DNA of 64,000 nt from Methanosarcina mazei S-6 (GTDB lineage Archaea; Halobacteriota; Methanosarcinia; Methanosarcinales; Methanosarcinaceae), in contig NZ_CP009512.1 of the NCBI RefSeq assembly GCF_000970205.1, positions 2,170,001-2,234,000 of the forward strand. The letters are read 5' to 3'. Each line of letters starts with the position of its first letter. Position 1 is the first letter of the stretch. Positions 48,070-57,969 of this stretch are shown piece after piece. The notes beneath the pieces are model-generated. The model searched no databases. It saw only the letters and a list, made by a program, of their open reading frames with translations, and was not told the origin of the DNA. The position numbers and the translations under genes are program-made.

Positions 48070-48480
48070 TTATTTTTTGTCTTCTTTATTCCATTCCATT
48101 AAAGCCTTCTCTATAGATATCAATGTAAAAATAGTAGTATTGAATATCTCGTCTGGGTGTTGTGGCATCCAGCTGATTTCATCGAGGACGTCTTTTGGGA
48201 GCCTGACAATATCGTTCATATCTTCTCCCATTGTCATGAAATATTCAGTATATCGTGAACCATATCTACTTTTATTAGACGCGGTGATAGAGATATACTG
48301 AGTAAACGATCCATCATTCATTATATCTCTTGAATATCTGTATTGAATTTCTTTGGCACAATCAGAGTAATCGTTGTTGAGTCTTCTGATGGTATCTGGG
48401 ATTGATTCACCATTCTTCTGCAAAGCTTTCAGGTCTGAAAATACACTTTTAGAAAGTCTGATAGTTTTGTATTGCTTCAT
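48070..48480 (-). CDS. Hypothetical protein with ribbon-helix-helix/VapB-like N-terminus
   Basis: 136 residues. 'YKTIRLSKSVFSDLKALQKNGESIPDTIRRL' is like the N-terminal DNA-binding half of archaeal VapB-type antitoxins. The rest (Ser/Tyr-rich, 'DEISWMPQHPDEIFNTTIFTLISIEKAL') is unfamiliar. No toxin-like gene is adjacent. AT-rich, next to a tRNA, so possibly acquired. Confidence 0.5.
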   Translation of the reverse strand: MKQYKTIRLSKSVFSDLKALQKNGESIPDTIRRLNNDYSDCAKEIQYRYSRDIMNDGSFTQYISITASNKSRYGSRYTEYFMTMGEDMNDIVRLPKDVLDEISWMPQHPDEIFNTTIFTLISIEKALMEWNKEDKK

Positions 48481-49070
48481 ATTACTATTTATTCAATTAA
48501 ACATATTAATCTTCTACTACATATGTAGTTAATATTCTCTGTGCCAAAATTCTCTTTCTTCAAAATTTATTTAAATGTTATAAAATTTTTTGTACTCTGG
48601 TTTGTAAGATTAATTAAGGTTTTCTACAAAGCCATAGAAAAAGTCAACCTTATGCTAACTGGATGGGAAAAATACAGCGAATGCGGTTTGCATCTCGCTC
48701 TTTATTATAATCCTTTCAGTACTTCAACGGCCGCTTTCATGTCCAACTCATTATAAAGAAACGCCATCCGCAATAATTCATCAGGAACCATCTTATCATA
48801 TCAACCCTGGGCACTTTATTCCTTCTCTCATATTCCATCATGTAATTATGTACTTAAAGTAAAAAGCCAGACCTGTAAACATCGTGGTTAAATTGATGTT
48901 TTTAAAATTAGACGGATTCCATTTATATACCAGTAAATGAATGTCATTTTATCAGCAAAGGCTTAAAATCCTGTTTCAAAGAGTTTGGGGATTAAAGGCG
49001 CCTGTTTAACTCATCCCATGGTCTGAAGTTTAAAGTAAGATTAATATTATAAAATTCAGGAATATAATTC
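48481..49070. other. Intergenic stretch
   Basis: 590 bases. A 71-codon frame at 48541 lacks a start signal and family resemblance. No repeat of note. A TATA-like 'agattaatattataaaa' at 49037-49053 precedes the acyltransferase gene closely. Confidence 0.35.
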
Positions 49071-49697
49071 ATGATAAGGTCAAAACACGAATATGAATAC
49101 TATTTAGAAGCAGATAAAATTGCGCTGGGCAAAAAAAGGAAAAAGCCGCGGCTGTTTTTAGATGAAGTATGGGTGTTTCAGAGATTATTGAGGAAAATAG
49201 AGTATTATAAAAACTGTAAAAAATCTATTTTTTATCGTCCCTATTATTATTATCTGTATTTAATGTTTCATCTGCTAAGAACTTTCCTTGGGTTTTATAT
49301 AGAGCCAAATGTTTTTGGGCCGGGCTTATCCATAAGCCACCCGGGCACGATTATTGTCAACGGAAACGCAAGAATAGGCGAAAACTGCAGGATACATGTA
49401 TGTACGGTTATAGGAATCAAAGCCGGGTCAGAAGATGAGAATTTGACGCCGAAAATTGGGAATAACATTTACATAGGACCGGGAGCCAAAATATTTGGGG
49501 ATATAAAAATTGCCGACGGAATAGCTATAGGAGCCAATTCAGTTGTAAACAAGTCTTTCACGGAACCAAATATAGGGATCGCAGGGGTTCCAGCCAGAAA
49601 AATAAATGATAAGGGCTCTGAAAGCCTGCTTCCAAATAAAGAACTTGAAGCATTAAAAGAAAATTATCCAGAACTCTTCAAAAAATCTAAGGAGTAA
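49071..49697 (+). CDS. Serine acetyltransferase-like hexapeptide acyltransferase
   Basis: 208 residues. The left-handed beta-helix is built of hexapeptide repeats from about residue 75 ('GPGLSISHPGTIIVNGNARIGENCRIHVCTVIG', 'PKIGNNIYIGPGAKIFGDIKIADGIAIGANSVVNKS', 'GIAGVPARKI'), with catalytic His probably in 'ISHPG' or 'IHVCTVIG'. The aromatic-rich N-terminus (FYRPYYYYLYLMFHLLRTFLG) is like polysaccharide-biosynthesis acetyltransferases rather than CysE of cysteine synthesis. With surface-protein genes on both sides, O-acetylation of a glycan is the best guess. Confidence 0.8.
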   Translation: MIRSKHEYEYYLEADKIALGKKRKKPRLFLDEVWVFQRLLRKIEYYKNCKKSIFYRPYYYYLYLMFHLLRTFLGFYIEPNVFGPGLSISHPGTIIVNGNARIGENCRIHVCTVIGIKAGSEDENLTPKIGNNIYIGPGAKIFGDIKIADGIAIGANSVVNKSFTEPNIGIAGVPARKINDKGSESLLPNKELEALKENYPELFKKSKE

Positions 49698-49943
49698 TCT
49701 GATATTTCTCGGGGCTTTATCAGGAATTTTGTTTTCTGTAGAAATGGACTCCAGGTATTAGTATCTCTGGACTAACTTACTAAAAATGTAAAATATAGAA
49801 TATAAAGTATAAAATATAGAACATAGAATATAAAATATAAAATATAGAATGTAAAATATAAAATATGATACATAAATAATTAAAAAAGGTAAGGAATTAA
49901 CAAATAGATGATAAGGCTCAATGTCCCTACCATCTCAGTGGAA
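49698..49943. repeat. AT-only degenerate repeat
   Basis: 49785-49875 consists of phrases 'aaaatatagaatat' / 'ataaaatataaaatat' repeated irregularly between the acyltransferase and a convergent surface-protein gene. No ORF. Confidence 0.6.
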
Positions 49944-52181
49944 TTATCTCCTTCTGCACAGTACACCAAGAAGTCCGATAATGCAATAAATCAGCTCAAA
50001 TCCGGGCATACTTATTTTTTCTTTCTCAGGAGTAACTTTATTTTCCGTCTGCTCAGGCTTTACTTCAATTCCTGGCCCTTTACTTTCATTGTTCTGTTCA
50101 GGAATTTCAATATCAGGTTCAGGCATTATATCAATCACGTTTTCTTTTGCTGCCGCCCTGCCCGTTATTGCAAAAGGAGAGAATCCCGGAGTTTCTGCCG
50201 TAAAATACAGGTATGTGCCATCTTCCCCTGATAAACTGGTTAAAAGCGGATTCCATTTTTCATCATTATACCTGTTAAGGGTTATAGAAGACTGTTCAAT
50301 CTTTTCCTCCCGTATCCATGTCTTATTAACCCTGAAACATATTACCGGATTTTCAATACTATCTGAGGTTCCGTATCCACTGTTCCCGACCCAGAGATTA
50401 AAATATTTATATACATTTTCTGGAGGCGGGGATGAGACCAGAACGGATTTATTTTTCAGCATCTCTACAGTGGCTGTTGTCTTACCGGTTGTCTTTTTTG
50501 AATCAAAACCTATATACAAAACGCAGGTCGCATTCTTTGAAAAGTCAAACTTTACTCCTTTTCCATTCGTAATGAAGACCTGAGAAAGTTCCTTTACCTC
50601 AATGTTTCTGGGAGTTTCGGGAGAACCACCTGTACCGCCGCCACCGCCGCTGCTCTTTCCACTGTTATCTTTATCGTTTTTCTCATCATCTCCTTCATCT
50701 CCATTGTTTCCGTTATCGTCATCACTGCTGTTATTTGACATGTCAATTTCTGATTTTGAGGCATATCTCGTATTTCCGTACGGACCAATGTTTATCCTGT
50801 CTCCGTTGGGTTCCGGTTCATTAGAATAATCGGATAAAGAATAACCCGCATCGATGCAGGGAGAACTTATATTATCAATTACCCAGCTGCTGCCATTCCA
50901 GCGGCCTGCTTTTGACTTCAGGTGATAGTCATGTTTATCCCTGTCTGCGTATTGAGGATCTGCAACTATATCCCAGGGTGATGCTTCAACACCTGCATAG
51001 TCGCCGCCTAAATTGTTATATAGAGAGTTATTTTGCAGGACAAAAAAATGTGTTTCCGGGAGCTGGTTGCGTATCCCATATCCCGCAATTCCGGATGCTG
51101 ATGAGCGGATATTGCTTATTATGTTGTTTCTTACTGTGAGGACATATCCCGAACCATCAGGAGAATGATAATAAGTTTTATCCTGGGCAATACCGTTTCC
51201 GTATGCCCCGTCAATAACGTTGTTTTCAATAAGCCCATTGAACCCTTCGGACACGATTCCGCCTATCAACTTATTGTTTGAATCAGTTCCAGTATCGTAA
51301 ATCTGGTTATGATGAATGTGGACATATGCCGAAGAGTTAGAATAGCTTCCCGATCCGAAAACCAGAATTCCTGGCAGTGCGGTATTGTATATTGTGTTAG
51401 CATATATCTCAATGTTATCCATTGCAAAGTCAGATCCGTCCTTCTGGATCTCAATACCCGCACCACCGGAACTTTCGGAGGTAATAGTGTTATTATAGAA
51501 CCTTGCATGGTTTGTATTATATAACCTCAGACCGCTGTTCGTTCTGCAGATAATTATATTGTCATAAGCTTCCACGCCTGAACAGAGAATAGCATACAGG
51601 ACATCGTGGCCCAGCATGTATGCGTTATTATTACAGAATTTTACATTGGAGCATCTGTCAGCCTTTAAACCGTCCCCATGGTTATTTGTCAGATACATAT
51701 CACACACGCTTATGTTTTGACAATCGCTCAGGTGAATAAAATTATAGTAGCCGTCTCCGCTGACTACATTTCTGTTTCCTTCCCTGTTCCCGTCAAGAGT
51801 AAAACCGCGAATCGTAATGTCGTGGCTGCCAGATTTATTTTCTTTAATCATCGGCTGCGATCTGGCCCAGTTAGCACTGCTGGTAAGCTTTATTGTTGCA
51901 TTTGAATCTCCTTCAAGGATCGTATTGCTGTCTATCAGAAGAGCACTGTCAACAACATATGTAAACGGCCCTTTGAGATAGACAGTTGTATATTCAGGAT
52001 TTTCAGCTACAAATTTAAGGGCCTGATTAATCTGCACATGATCATCAATTCCATCACAGTTAAAGTCTCCACTTTCATTTCCATCAACGTACACTACTGG
52101 CGCTGCCATGCACAGAGCAACAGGAACGTGTATAAGTACCAGGAAGACTGTAAGTAAAAAAATAATTAACATTCGATTCAA
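49944..52181 (-). CDS. Beta-helix surface protein with PGF-pre-PGF and PGF-CTERM
   Basis: 745 residues. Signal peptide 1-27; 'VVYVDGNESGDFNCDGIDDHVQINQAL'-type module and beta-helix (30-475) closely similar to the protein at 38157; an Asp/Asn/Gly-rich linker (about 480-530); a PGF-pre-PGF domain ('KELSQVFITNGKGVKFDFSKN', 'YFNLWVGNSGYG', 'CFRVNKTWI', 'TPGFSPFAITG'); and the C-terminal anchor 'MPGFELIYCIIGLLGVL' plus Arg tail, recognised by archaeosortase A. So it is exported and lipid-anchored. Starts at TTG 52181 (GGGTGATT before) or the ATG four codons on. Likely polysaccharide-binding or lyase-like. Confidence 0.88.
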   Translation of the reverse strand: MNRMLIIFLLTVFLVLIHVPVALCMAAPVVYVDGNESGDFNCDGIDDHVQINQALKFVAENPEYTTVYLKGPFTYVVDSALLIDSNTILEGDSNATIKLTSSANWARSQPMIKENKSGSHDITIRGFTLDGNREGNRNVVSGDGYYNFIHLSDCQNISVCDMYLTNNHGDGLKADRCSNVKFCNNNAYMLGHDVLYAILCSGVEAYDNIIICRTNSGLRLYNTNHARFYNNTITSESSGGAGIEIQKDGSDFAMDNIEIYANTIYNTALPGILVFGSGSYSNSSAYVHIHHNQIYDTGTDSNNKLIGGIVSEGFNGLIENNVIDGAYGNGIAQDKTYYHSPDGSGYVLTVRNNIISNIRSSASGIAGYGIRNQLPETHFFVLQNNSLYNNLGGDYAGVEASPWDIVADPQYADRDKHDYHLKSKAGRWNGSSWVIDNISSPCIDAGYSLSDYSNEPEPNGDRINIGPYGNTRYASKSEIDMSNNSSDDDNGNNGDEGDDEKNDKDNSGKSSGGGGGTGGSPETPRNIEVKELSQVFITNGKGVKFDFSKNATCVLYIGFDSKKTTGKTTATVEMLKNKSVLVSSPPPENVYKYFNLWVGNSGYGTSDSIENPVICFRVNKTWIREEKIEQSSITLNRYNDEKWNPLLTSLSGEDGTYLYFTAETPGFSPFAITGRAAAKENVIDIMPEPDIEIPEQNNESKGPGIEVKPEQTENKVTPEKEKISMPGFELIYCIIGLLGVLCRRR

Positions 52182-52989
52182 CTCTAATCACCCTTAAATT
52201 ATCTGCAGCTCGAAATTACATCATATATTTTTCAGTTAAACTATATTAATTCTGAATAAATCAGGAGTTAAACTGAACTCCAGAACATAATTAAAATTTT
52301 AAAATTTTATATGATACTTCGTGGACCCATTTTCCATAACGTGAATATGGGCATATCCTGCCTTTTTGAATTCAGGAAGACTCCTGTACAGGGGATAAGC
52401 AACCATTCAGGTTCAGCTTTCTTCCCCTCAAAACCTTTATTGTTCAATGTAGTCAAAATCAACATCAATAAGCCTTATTTTTCAGGTTGAAGTGATACAG
52501 GATTTCTTCTCATGAATTACTGTTAAAAATTTATATTTCCTCATCGGAAGGTTTTTCGCTTTTTTACTCAATATAACTACATCGAACTTAGTATAAATAT
52601 TTATTTAGTTAAAGCGCTGTGCCCAAAACGACTGAATAGATGTGGGTATAAAAATTTTCAGCAGATCGCAGGATAAAAAGTGTTAAGATTAATTTCCCAG
52701 TTTACATCTTTCACGTGTATTATTTATAAAAAGTAATAATAGATAGGGATAAGATAAACAGAAATGTTTATTGTTCTTTTTCTCTCATCAAACATTCAAA
52801 TGTTTTAAATTATGAACTCTATGATAAAAACAGAATATGAAAACTATAAAAACAGAATATGAAAACTATAAAAACAGAATATGAAAACCCATATAAAAGT
52901 AAGAAAAAAATAGCGAATTAATAGCAGGGCAAGTTAACCCCGCCATCAGGCTGCAATTTATTAAATACCACCTTCTTTTTACGGTTTAT
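52182..52989. repeat. Intergenic region with 22-bp tandem repeat
   Basis: About 800 bases between two surface-protein genes on the same strand. A 22-bp unit (aaaaacagaatatgaaaact + at) occurs three times at 52826-52888. AT-rich promoter-like sequence for the downstream gene lies around 52205-52260 and 52570-52610. Confidence 0.5.
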
Positions 52990-55900
52990 TCAATATTGTC
53001 TCCTTTTACACAGGAGCACTCCAGACAACCCGATAATACAATAAATCATCTCAAATCCGGGCATACCTGAGTTTTCTTGCTGAGGAACCTCTTTGTTTTC
53101 TGCTTTTTCAGACTCTTTTTCAAATTTTGATTCCGTGTTTCCGCTTTGTATGGAATCTTCAGTCTCAGGCTGTATTTCAATTACAATCTTTTTTGCTGTA
53201 ATTGCAAAGGGCGAAAACCCCGGAGTTTCTGCTGTGTAATAGAGGTATCTGTCATCATTCCTGAGCAGGTTGGTGGGAAGCTCATTCCATTTCTTCTCAC
53301 TGTACCTGTTAAGGACGATTGAAGACTCATCAATATTTTTTTCCTCAACCCAGGATTTTTTTACTCTGAAGCATACAACCGCATTTTCTATGTTCTCTTC
53401 GGTCGCATACCCTCCATTCCCAACCCAGATATTCAGATAATTGTAGACTTCTCCAGCTGGTTTTTCCGGAGTGAGAGTTGATTGATTTTTCAGCATTTCA
53501 ACAATAGTTGTGGTCTTACCTGCAGTTTTTCTGGCATTAAAACATAAAGAAACAACATCAGTAACGTTCTTCGGGAAATCAAACGTTATACGATTACCAT
53601 TTGCGATGAAGACCTGGGAGAGCTCTTTTACCTTAATGTTTTTAGCAGGTTCCGGAGAACCGCCTGTGCTGCCGCCTCCTCCACCTCTTCCGCTCTTCTC
53701 ATCTACAGTTATCTTGATGGTTTTTGAATCTGTACCGTTTTCATTGATAGCTGTCAGTTTAGCAGTGTAAATCCCTGGAGAGAAATATTTATAAACAAAA
53801 CATGATTCGTTTGAATCCTCAACCCCGTCGTCATTAATGTCCCAGCTTATCGATGTTGCTTCTTTCGAAAGGTCTTTGAAGGTTATTGAAAGGGGAGCAT
53901 AGCCTCGTGTTGCACTGGCAGTGAAATCTGCTATTGGAAGGCCATTATCTTCAACGTCTTCCCCTTGAAGCACAGTTATAACAGCATTTTTTGAATCCGT
54001 GCCGTTGGCATTGCTTACTTTAAGGCTGACAGTATAGCTTCCTGCTGCCAGATATGTATGGACTGGATTTTGATTATCTGATATCTCTCCGTCCCCAAAG
54101 TTCCAGTTCCATGAGGACGGGTTCCCGGTACTGGCATCTGTAAACTGGACAGTCAGTGGAGCATTTCCATGTGTCACATTGGATGTAAAGTTAGACGACG
54201 GAGGCCTGGGCATCACTATTATGTAATTTACTTTTTGGATACTGTCAGATCCTCTTTCATTTGTCACATTTAACCGGACAGGGTATGTCCCTGCAGCAGA
54301 ATAAGTATGAACTGGATTCTTAATCGTTGATCTATCTCCGTCTCCGAAATCCCATAACCAGGAAACAGGAAGCCCTAATGATGTGTCTTTGAATGCTACA
54401 TTCAACGGCTGGTATCCAGTCGTGACATCACTGGTAAAATTAGCAACCGGAACTGACGGTAGAATTACCGTAATAGTCTGAAACATTGAATGAGTGGAAA
54501 CATCATTTGATACCGTCAGATTAGCCCTATAAGTTCCCGGTCCTGTATATGTGTGAGTGACATTTGCAGTACTGCTGACAGGTGAACCGTCCCCAAAATC
54601 AAGCTGTTCTATGGTCTGGTTGACGCTGTAATCCGTAAAAGTCACACTTTCCCCTGCCAGGATGCTCTCTGCAGAAACCGTGAATCTTGCAGTTACACTG
54701 GAAAATCTGGCAGGCCTTACCCAGGATGGGTCACCCAGGTCTCCCATGCAGTAAAATGCTCCTCCATTCCGGCTGGTATAGTTTAAAATTTCATCCAGTC
54801 TCGCTGTTGAAGTTTGATATCTGTCAGTAACGTTTGGAGTAATTGTGTGCCCGTATAACACCAGTACATGGCCTGTCCTTATCGCATAATCAATTCCAGC
54901 TTTTATAGACTCCAGGCTAACATCCCTGCTTTCATCGATTTCAACCCCATATAGAAGCCGAGAATCATCCCATTTGTAATAAGCCAGTGGCGTCTCAGTT
55001 ATATTGCCGTTTATAATATTTGGGACTCCAGTTCTGAGCGTCCGGAAATAAGGGGCTAGTATAGAATCACTGGTTGGGTTTCTGTCTGAATAGGGGTATG
55101 CAAGAGTATAAACCGGATAACCATAACGGGTAATCTCCACAATGTTCGGGTATATTTCCTGGTCCAGCCATTCTGTAGAAGTATGATTTACTAGAAATAG
55201 CCTTGAATTTGTGTGGTTATACCCATGTGCAGCTATTTCCCAGCCAGCAAAATGAAGTGCATCCAGTTCATTTACTAAAGTCTGAGTGGGGATCTCCCTG
55301 TTATTTATTTTATTTACATTGATAGTGCAGGTAGCATTATATTTCTGGAATATTGACAGATGTTTGTAACACGTATCAATATGTCCTGTATCGTCCCAGG
55401 ATAGAGCGATTCCTCCCGGCCGATTGGAGTCTCTTATGTTGTGGATATCTTTCACATATAGATCCAGGATTTCAGAGGGATTCAGTGCTCTGTCGTATTC
55501 ATAAAACGCGTATACTGTCCCGTCCAACCCATGCTCGGCATCAGGGGACGATCCTATTGTCCAGCTGTTTGTATTGTTGCCTGAACCCAGAACACCTGCC
55601 CTGTAGTCCACCCCTTTTCCGCTGGCAATTCCGTTAATGTATAACTGAGCATGAGAGCCATCATATGTTACAATAGCTTCATAATCTTCTTCGAGCTCGA
55701 CCTGACAGTCGCTGTAACCGACAACGGAATAACCGTCTGCACAAATTTCATACTCAATTCTTGAATTTGTGTGATCAAGACTGATCCTGCATATGTCATT
55801 GCCTCTGGAAACTAGATATGTACAGTTAGTTGGACTGCTGGAATTACAACGGAAAAATACTCCAAATGTTATATCAGGATCTGTGAATTCGAGCTCTTTA

Positions 55901-56157
55901 CTCTCAGGAATCACTATTCTGTTCTGTCCGTTAAAATGTCTTGCCTTCTGTCCTGTTGACAGGGTAAAGGTTGTACTTCCATAATTAATACTGTGGTCTC
56001 CGTACCCGGAACTGTCAACTATAGCATTTCCGCTGCCTTCACACCAGTTGTAATATACAGGCTGGTTTGTATCCGCATACGCAGTACCGGCGAGACAAAT
56101 CATAAACACGAGAAATAGTCCATATTTTAAATATGGTTTAAACTTATTAAATTTCAT
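52990..56157 (-). CDS. Large surface protein: LamG, NodB-type deacetylase, four PKD, PGF-CTERM
   Basis: 1055 residues, GAGGTTTG before ATG 56157. Signal peptide 1-28; LamG/concanavalin-like domain (30-230, 'GQNRIVIPESKELEF', 'NSWTIGSSPDAEHGLDG'); polysaccharide deacetylase domain (240-480) with 'ALSWDDTGH' (motif 1, metal Asp) and 'AAHGYNHTNS' (HxxxH metal motif); four PKD domains (485-850, 'WDFGDGDRSTIKNPVHTYSAAGTY' type); PGF-pre-PGF domain; PGF-CTERM 'MPGFEMIYCIIGLSGVLL'. An anchored enzyme that could remove acetyl groups from an amino-sugar polymer such as the methanochondroitin matrix. Motif 1 has SWDD rather than the usual TFDD. Confidence 0.88.
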   Translation of the reverse strand: MKFNKFKPYLKYGLFLVFMICLAGTAYADTNQPVYYNWCEGSGNAIVDSSGYGDHSINYGSTTFTLSTGQKARHFNGQNRIVIPESKELEFTDPDITFGVFFRCNSSSPTNCTYLVSRGNDICRISLDHTNSRIEYEICADGYSVVGYSDCQVELEEDYEAIVTYDGSHAQLYINGIASGKGVDYRAGVLGSGNNTNSWTIGSSPDAEHGLDGTVYAFYEYDRALNPSEILDLYVKDIHNIRDSNRPGGIALSWDDTGHIDTCYKHLSIFQKYNATCTINVNKINNREIPTQTLVNELDALHFAGWEIAAHGYNHTNSRLFLVNHTSTEWLDQEIYPNIVEITRYGYPVYTLAYPYSDRNPTSDSILAPYFRTLRTGVPNIINGNITETPLAYYKWDDSRLLYGVEIDESRDVSLESIKAGIDYAIRTGHVLVLYGHTITPNVTDRYQTSTARLDEILNYTSRNGGAFYCMGDLGDPSWVRPARFSSVTARFTVSAESILAGESVTFTDYSVNQTIEQLDFGDGSPVSSTANVTHTYTGPGTYRANLTVSNDVSTHSMFQTITVILPSVPVANFTSDVTTGYQPLNVAFKDTSLGLPVSWLWDFGDGDRSTIKNPVHTYSAAGTYPVRLNVTNERGSDSIQKVNYIIVMPRPPSSNFTSNVTHGNAPLTVQFTDASTGNPSSWNWNFGDGEISDNQNPVHTYLAAGSYTVSLKVSNANGTDSKNAVITVLQGEDVEDNGLPIADFTASATRGYAPLSITFKDLSKEATSISWDINDDGVEDSNESCFVYKYFSPGIYTAKLTAINENGTDSKTIKITVDEKSGRGGGGGSTGGSPEPAKNIKVKELSQVFIANGNRITFDFPKNVTDVVSLCFNARKTAGKTTTIVEMLKNQSTLTPEKPAGEVYNYLNIWVGNGGYATEENIENAVVCFRVKKSWVEEKNIDESSIVLNRYSEKKWNELPTNLLRNDDRYLYYTAETPGFSPFAITAKKIVIEIQPETEDSIQSGNTESKFEKESEKAENKEVPQQENSGMPGFEMIYCIIGLSGVLLCKRRQY

Positions 56158-56893
56158 TGGATCAAACCTCTTAATGCGAAAACATGAACCGTTTTTTCTT
56201 TACATAGTGATTAAAAACCTCCTTCTTCAGGTTATAATGCAAAAAATCCTCATCTGAGAGACAAGCCAGACCCATCAGTGTATTGTTTTCTAAACAGTGT
56301 GTTGTTTTCTAAATCGCGACAGGTATTTTATAAAGTTTAATTAAGATATTTAAATTTTTGAAATTTCTGACTTTATTGAACTTTTTTAATCTGTAGTAGC
56401 CCAAAAATATTCTTTTTACCAGAATATTTAATTTCAAAACAAACTCACAGTCTGGTTTGACCGAGGAAATACGTTGCAAACAGGATTAATTTTCACACAC
56501 TGTTAACTACGACATAGTAATATTTATAATTAAGTTGATTGAGCCCAAAATATACTAAAAGAAAGAATTCAGGAAGAATTACAATATTAAAAATAAAATA
56601 AAATAAAATAAAATAAAAAAGAAAAGAAAAGAGAGGACGAAGAAAAAGAAAAGAAATAGTAAAGGAAAAGAAGAACAGGAATAAAAGAGAAAAGAAGGAA
56701 CAAAGAAAAAGAAGAATAAATATAAAGAAGAATAAATATAAAGAAGAATAAATATAAAGAAGAATAAATATAAAGAAGAATAAATATAAAGAAGAATAAA
56801 TATAAAGAAGAATAAATATAAAGAAAAATAAATTAAAAAGAGTTGAATCAGCATTAACTTAAAGAAACTTGTTTCCTTAAAAAATAAAGCTTT
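56158..56893. repeat. Intergenic region with 16-bp minisatellite
   Basis: Seven exact tandem units of agaagaataaatataa at 56710-56821, preceded by purine-rich low-complexity sequence (56590-56700). The opposite-strand ORF across it (56579-56854, Phe/Leu/Tyr/Ser only) is a product of the repeat. The upstream part contains the promoter region of the large surface protein. Confidence 0.85.
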
Positions 56894-57316
56894 TTAAAAA
56901 TCCCCGATAATTTGCAGCACGATTTTTCTTAACTTCTCAATTCTGTCGAAATTTATGTATACTATCTGCTGCCATGTCCCGAGTGTCAGCTTTTTTTCAA
57001 CAAAAGGGACTGTAAGGCTCGGACCGAGCAGGAATGATCTTAAGTGAGAGCCGCCATTAAAATCTCCCCATGTTTTATGGTGATGATAATCTTCATTCAG
57101 GGGAATGAGTTTATCAAGGATTTCTGAAATGTCTTTAGAGAGATTCGACTCAAATTCCATTGTACTTATTGCTCCTGTTGACCCGACGCAGAACACCGTA
57201 ACTGTTCCATTTTTTATCTCTGATTTTTCAATTTCTTCCGATACCGTTCCGGTTATATCAACAATTCCGCAGTCTTCTTTAGCAGTGACTGAAATTTCTC
57301 TTGTTTCTACAGGCAT
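56894..57316 (-). CDS. YjbQ/UPF0047 family protein
   Basis: 140 residues, full length for the family. 'FCVGSTGAISTMEFE', 'DYHHHKTWGDFNGGSHLRSFLLGPSLTVPF' and 'LGTWQQIVYINFD' are the conserved blocks, including the cluster of His that binds metal. The family has been linked to thiamine phosphate synthase activity in bacteria; the role in archaea is unsettled. Single gene. Confidence 0.92.
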   Translation of the reverse strand: MPVETREISVTAKEDCGIVDITGTVSEEIEKSEIKNGTVTVFCVGSTGAISTMEFESNLSKDISEILDKLIPLNEDYHHHKTWGDFNGGSHLRSFLLGPSLTVPFVEKKLTLGTWQQIVYINFDRIEKLRKIVLQIIGDF

Positions 57317-57969
57317 AAAAGGATATTAGCAGGGCAGATTAAATATTCTTTCAAATCCCCGTGGAAAGAGTAAATTCATTTTTATGGTTTAAACTCTGAA
57401 CTTCCTTTTATATTGAATTTATCTGCAGGTTTCCTGCTGCAGTTTTTATTGAAAAAAACATGCCTCTGCCTGATTTTTTGCCTGAGTTATTGATATACTT
57501 TGATATTCGGGAGATTACAGAATAAATATTTTATGGCAATTTTTGTACTATTATAAAACGTTTATCAATTTATTTTACAAAAATCTATTTCTGGTAGACA
57601 TGATAATTAGTAAAATAGATATATCAATAAAACCATAACTTATTAATTAAATTATTCCAGTTCAAAAAATCATACTTAATCATACAGAATTATCGGTCAA
57701 AAATTGAAGTGATCATGGTACTTCCTTGCAGAAAGGGACACTATTGCAGTATAATTTGAGATCAATAATTCTAAAAATTTTTGCAAATTTATTATTGTAA
57801 TTGAAAAAATGTAAAAAATGCATCGCTGGATACAGATTTAAATTTATTTAAAAATTATGTAGAACCATGAATAAATCTTCGTTTAAAAATTAAAGTGTAA
57901 TTATATTCATATTGAATTTAATTTCATATCGGAAAACCAAAACAAAAAGGGATCCAGGGAGGAAAATAT
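57317..57969. other. AT-rich intergenic stretch
   Basis: 650 bases, no ORF with support. TATA-like 'tttaaatttatttaaaaatt' at about 57837-57856 lies ahead of the next gene. Confidence 0.35.

Noticed and set aside
47807-48480. Integration of an element at tRNA-Leu
   Set aside because: No integrase gene and no repeated tRNA 3' end were found downstream within the window.
48541-48756. 71-codon ORF before the acyltransferase
   Set aside because: No ribosome-binding site and the sequence looks random after the first hydrophobic stretch.
56579-56854. 91-codon hydrophobic ORF
   Set aside because: It is the translation of the 16-bp repeat and purine-rich low-complexity DNA.
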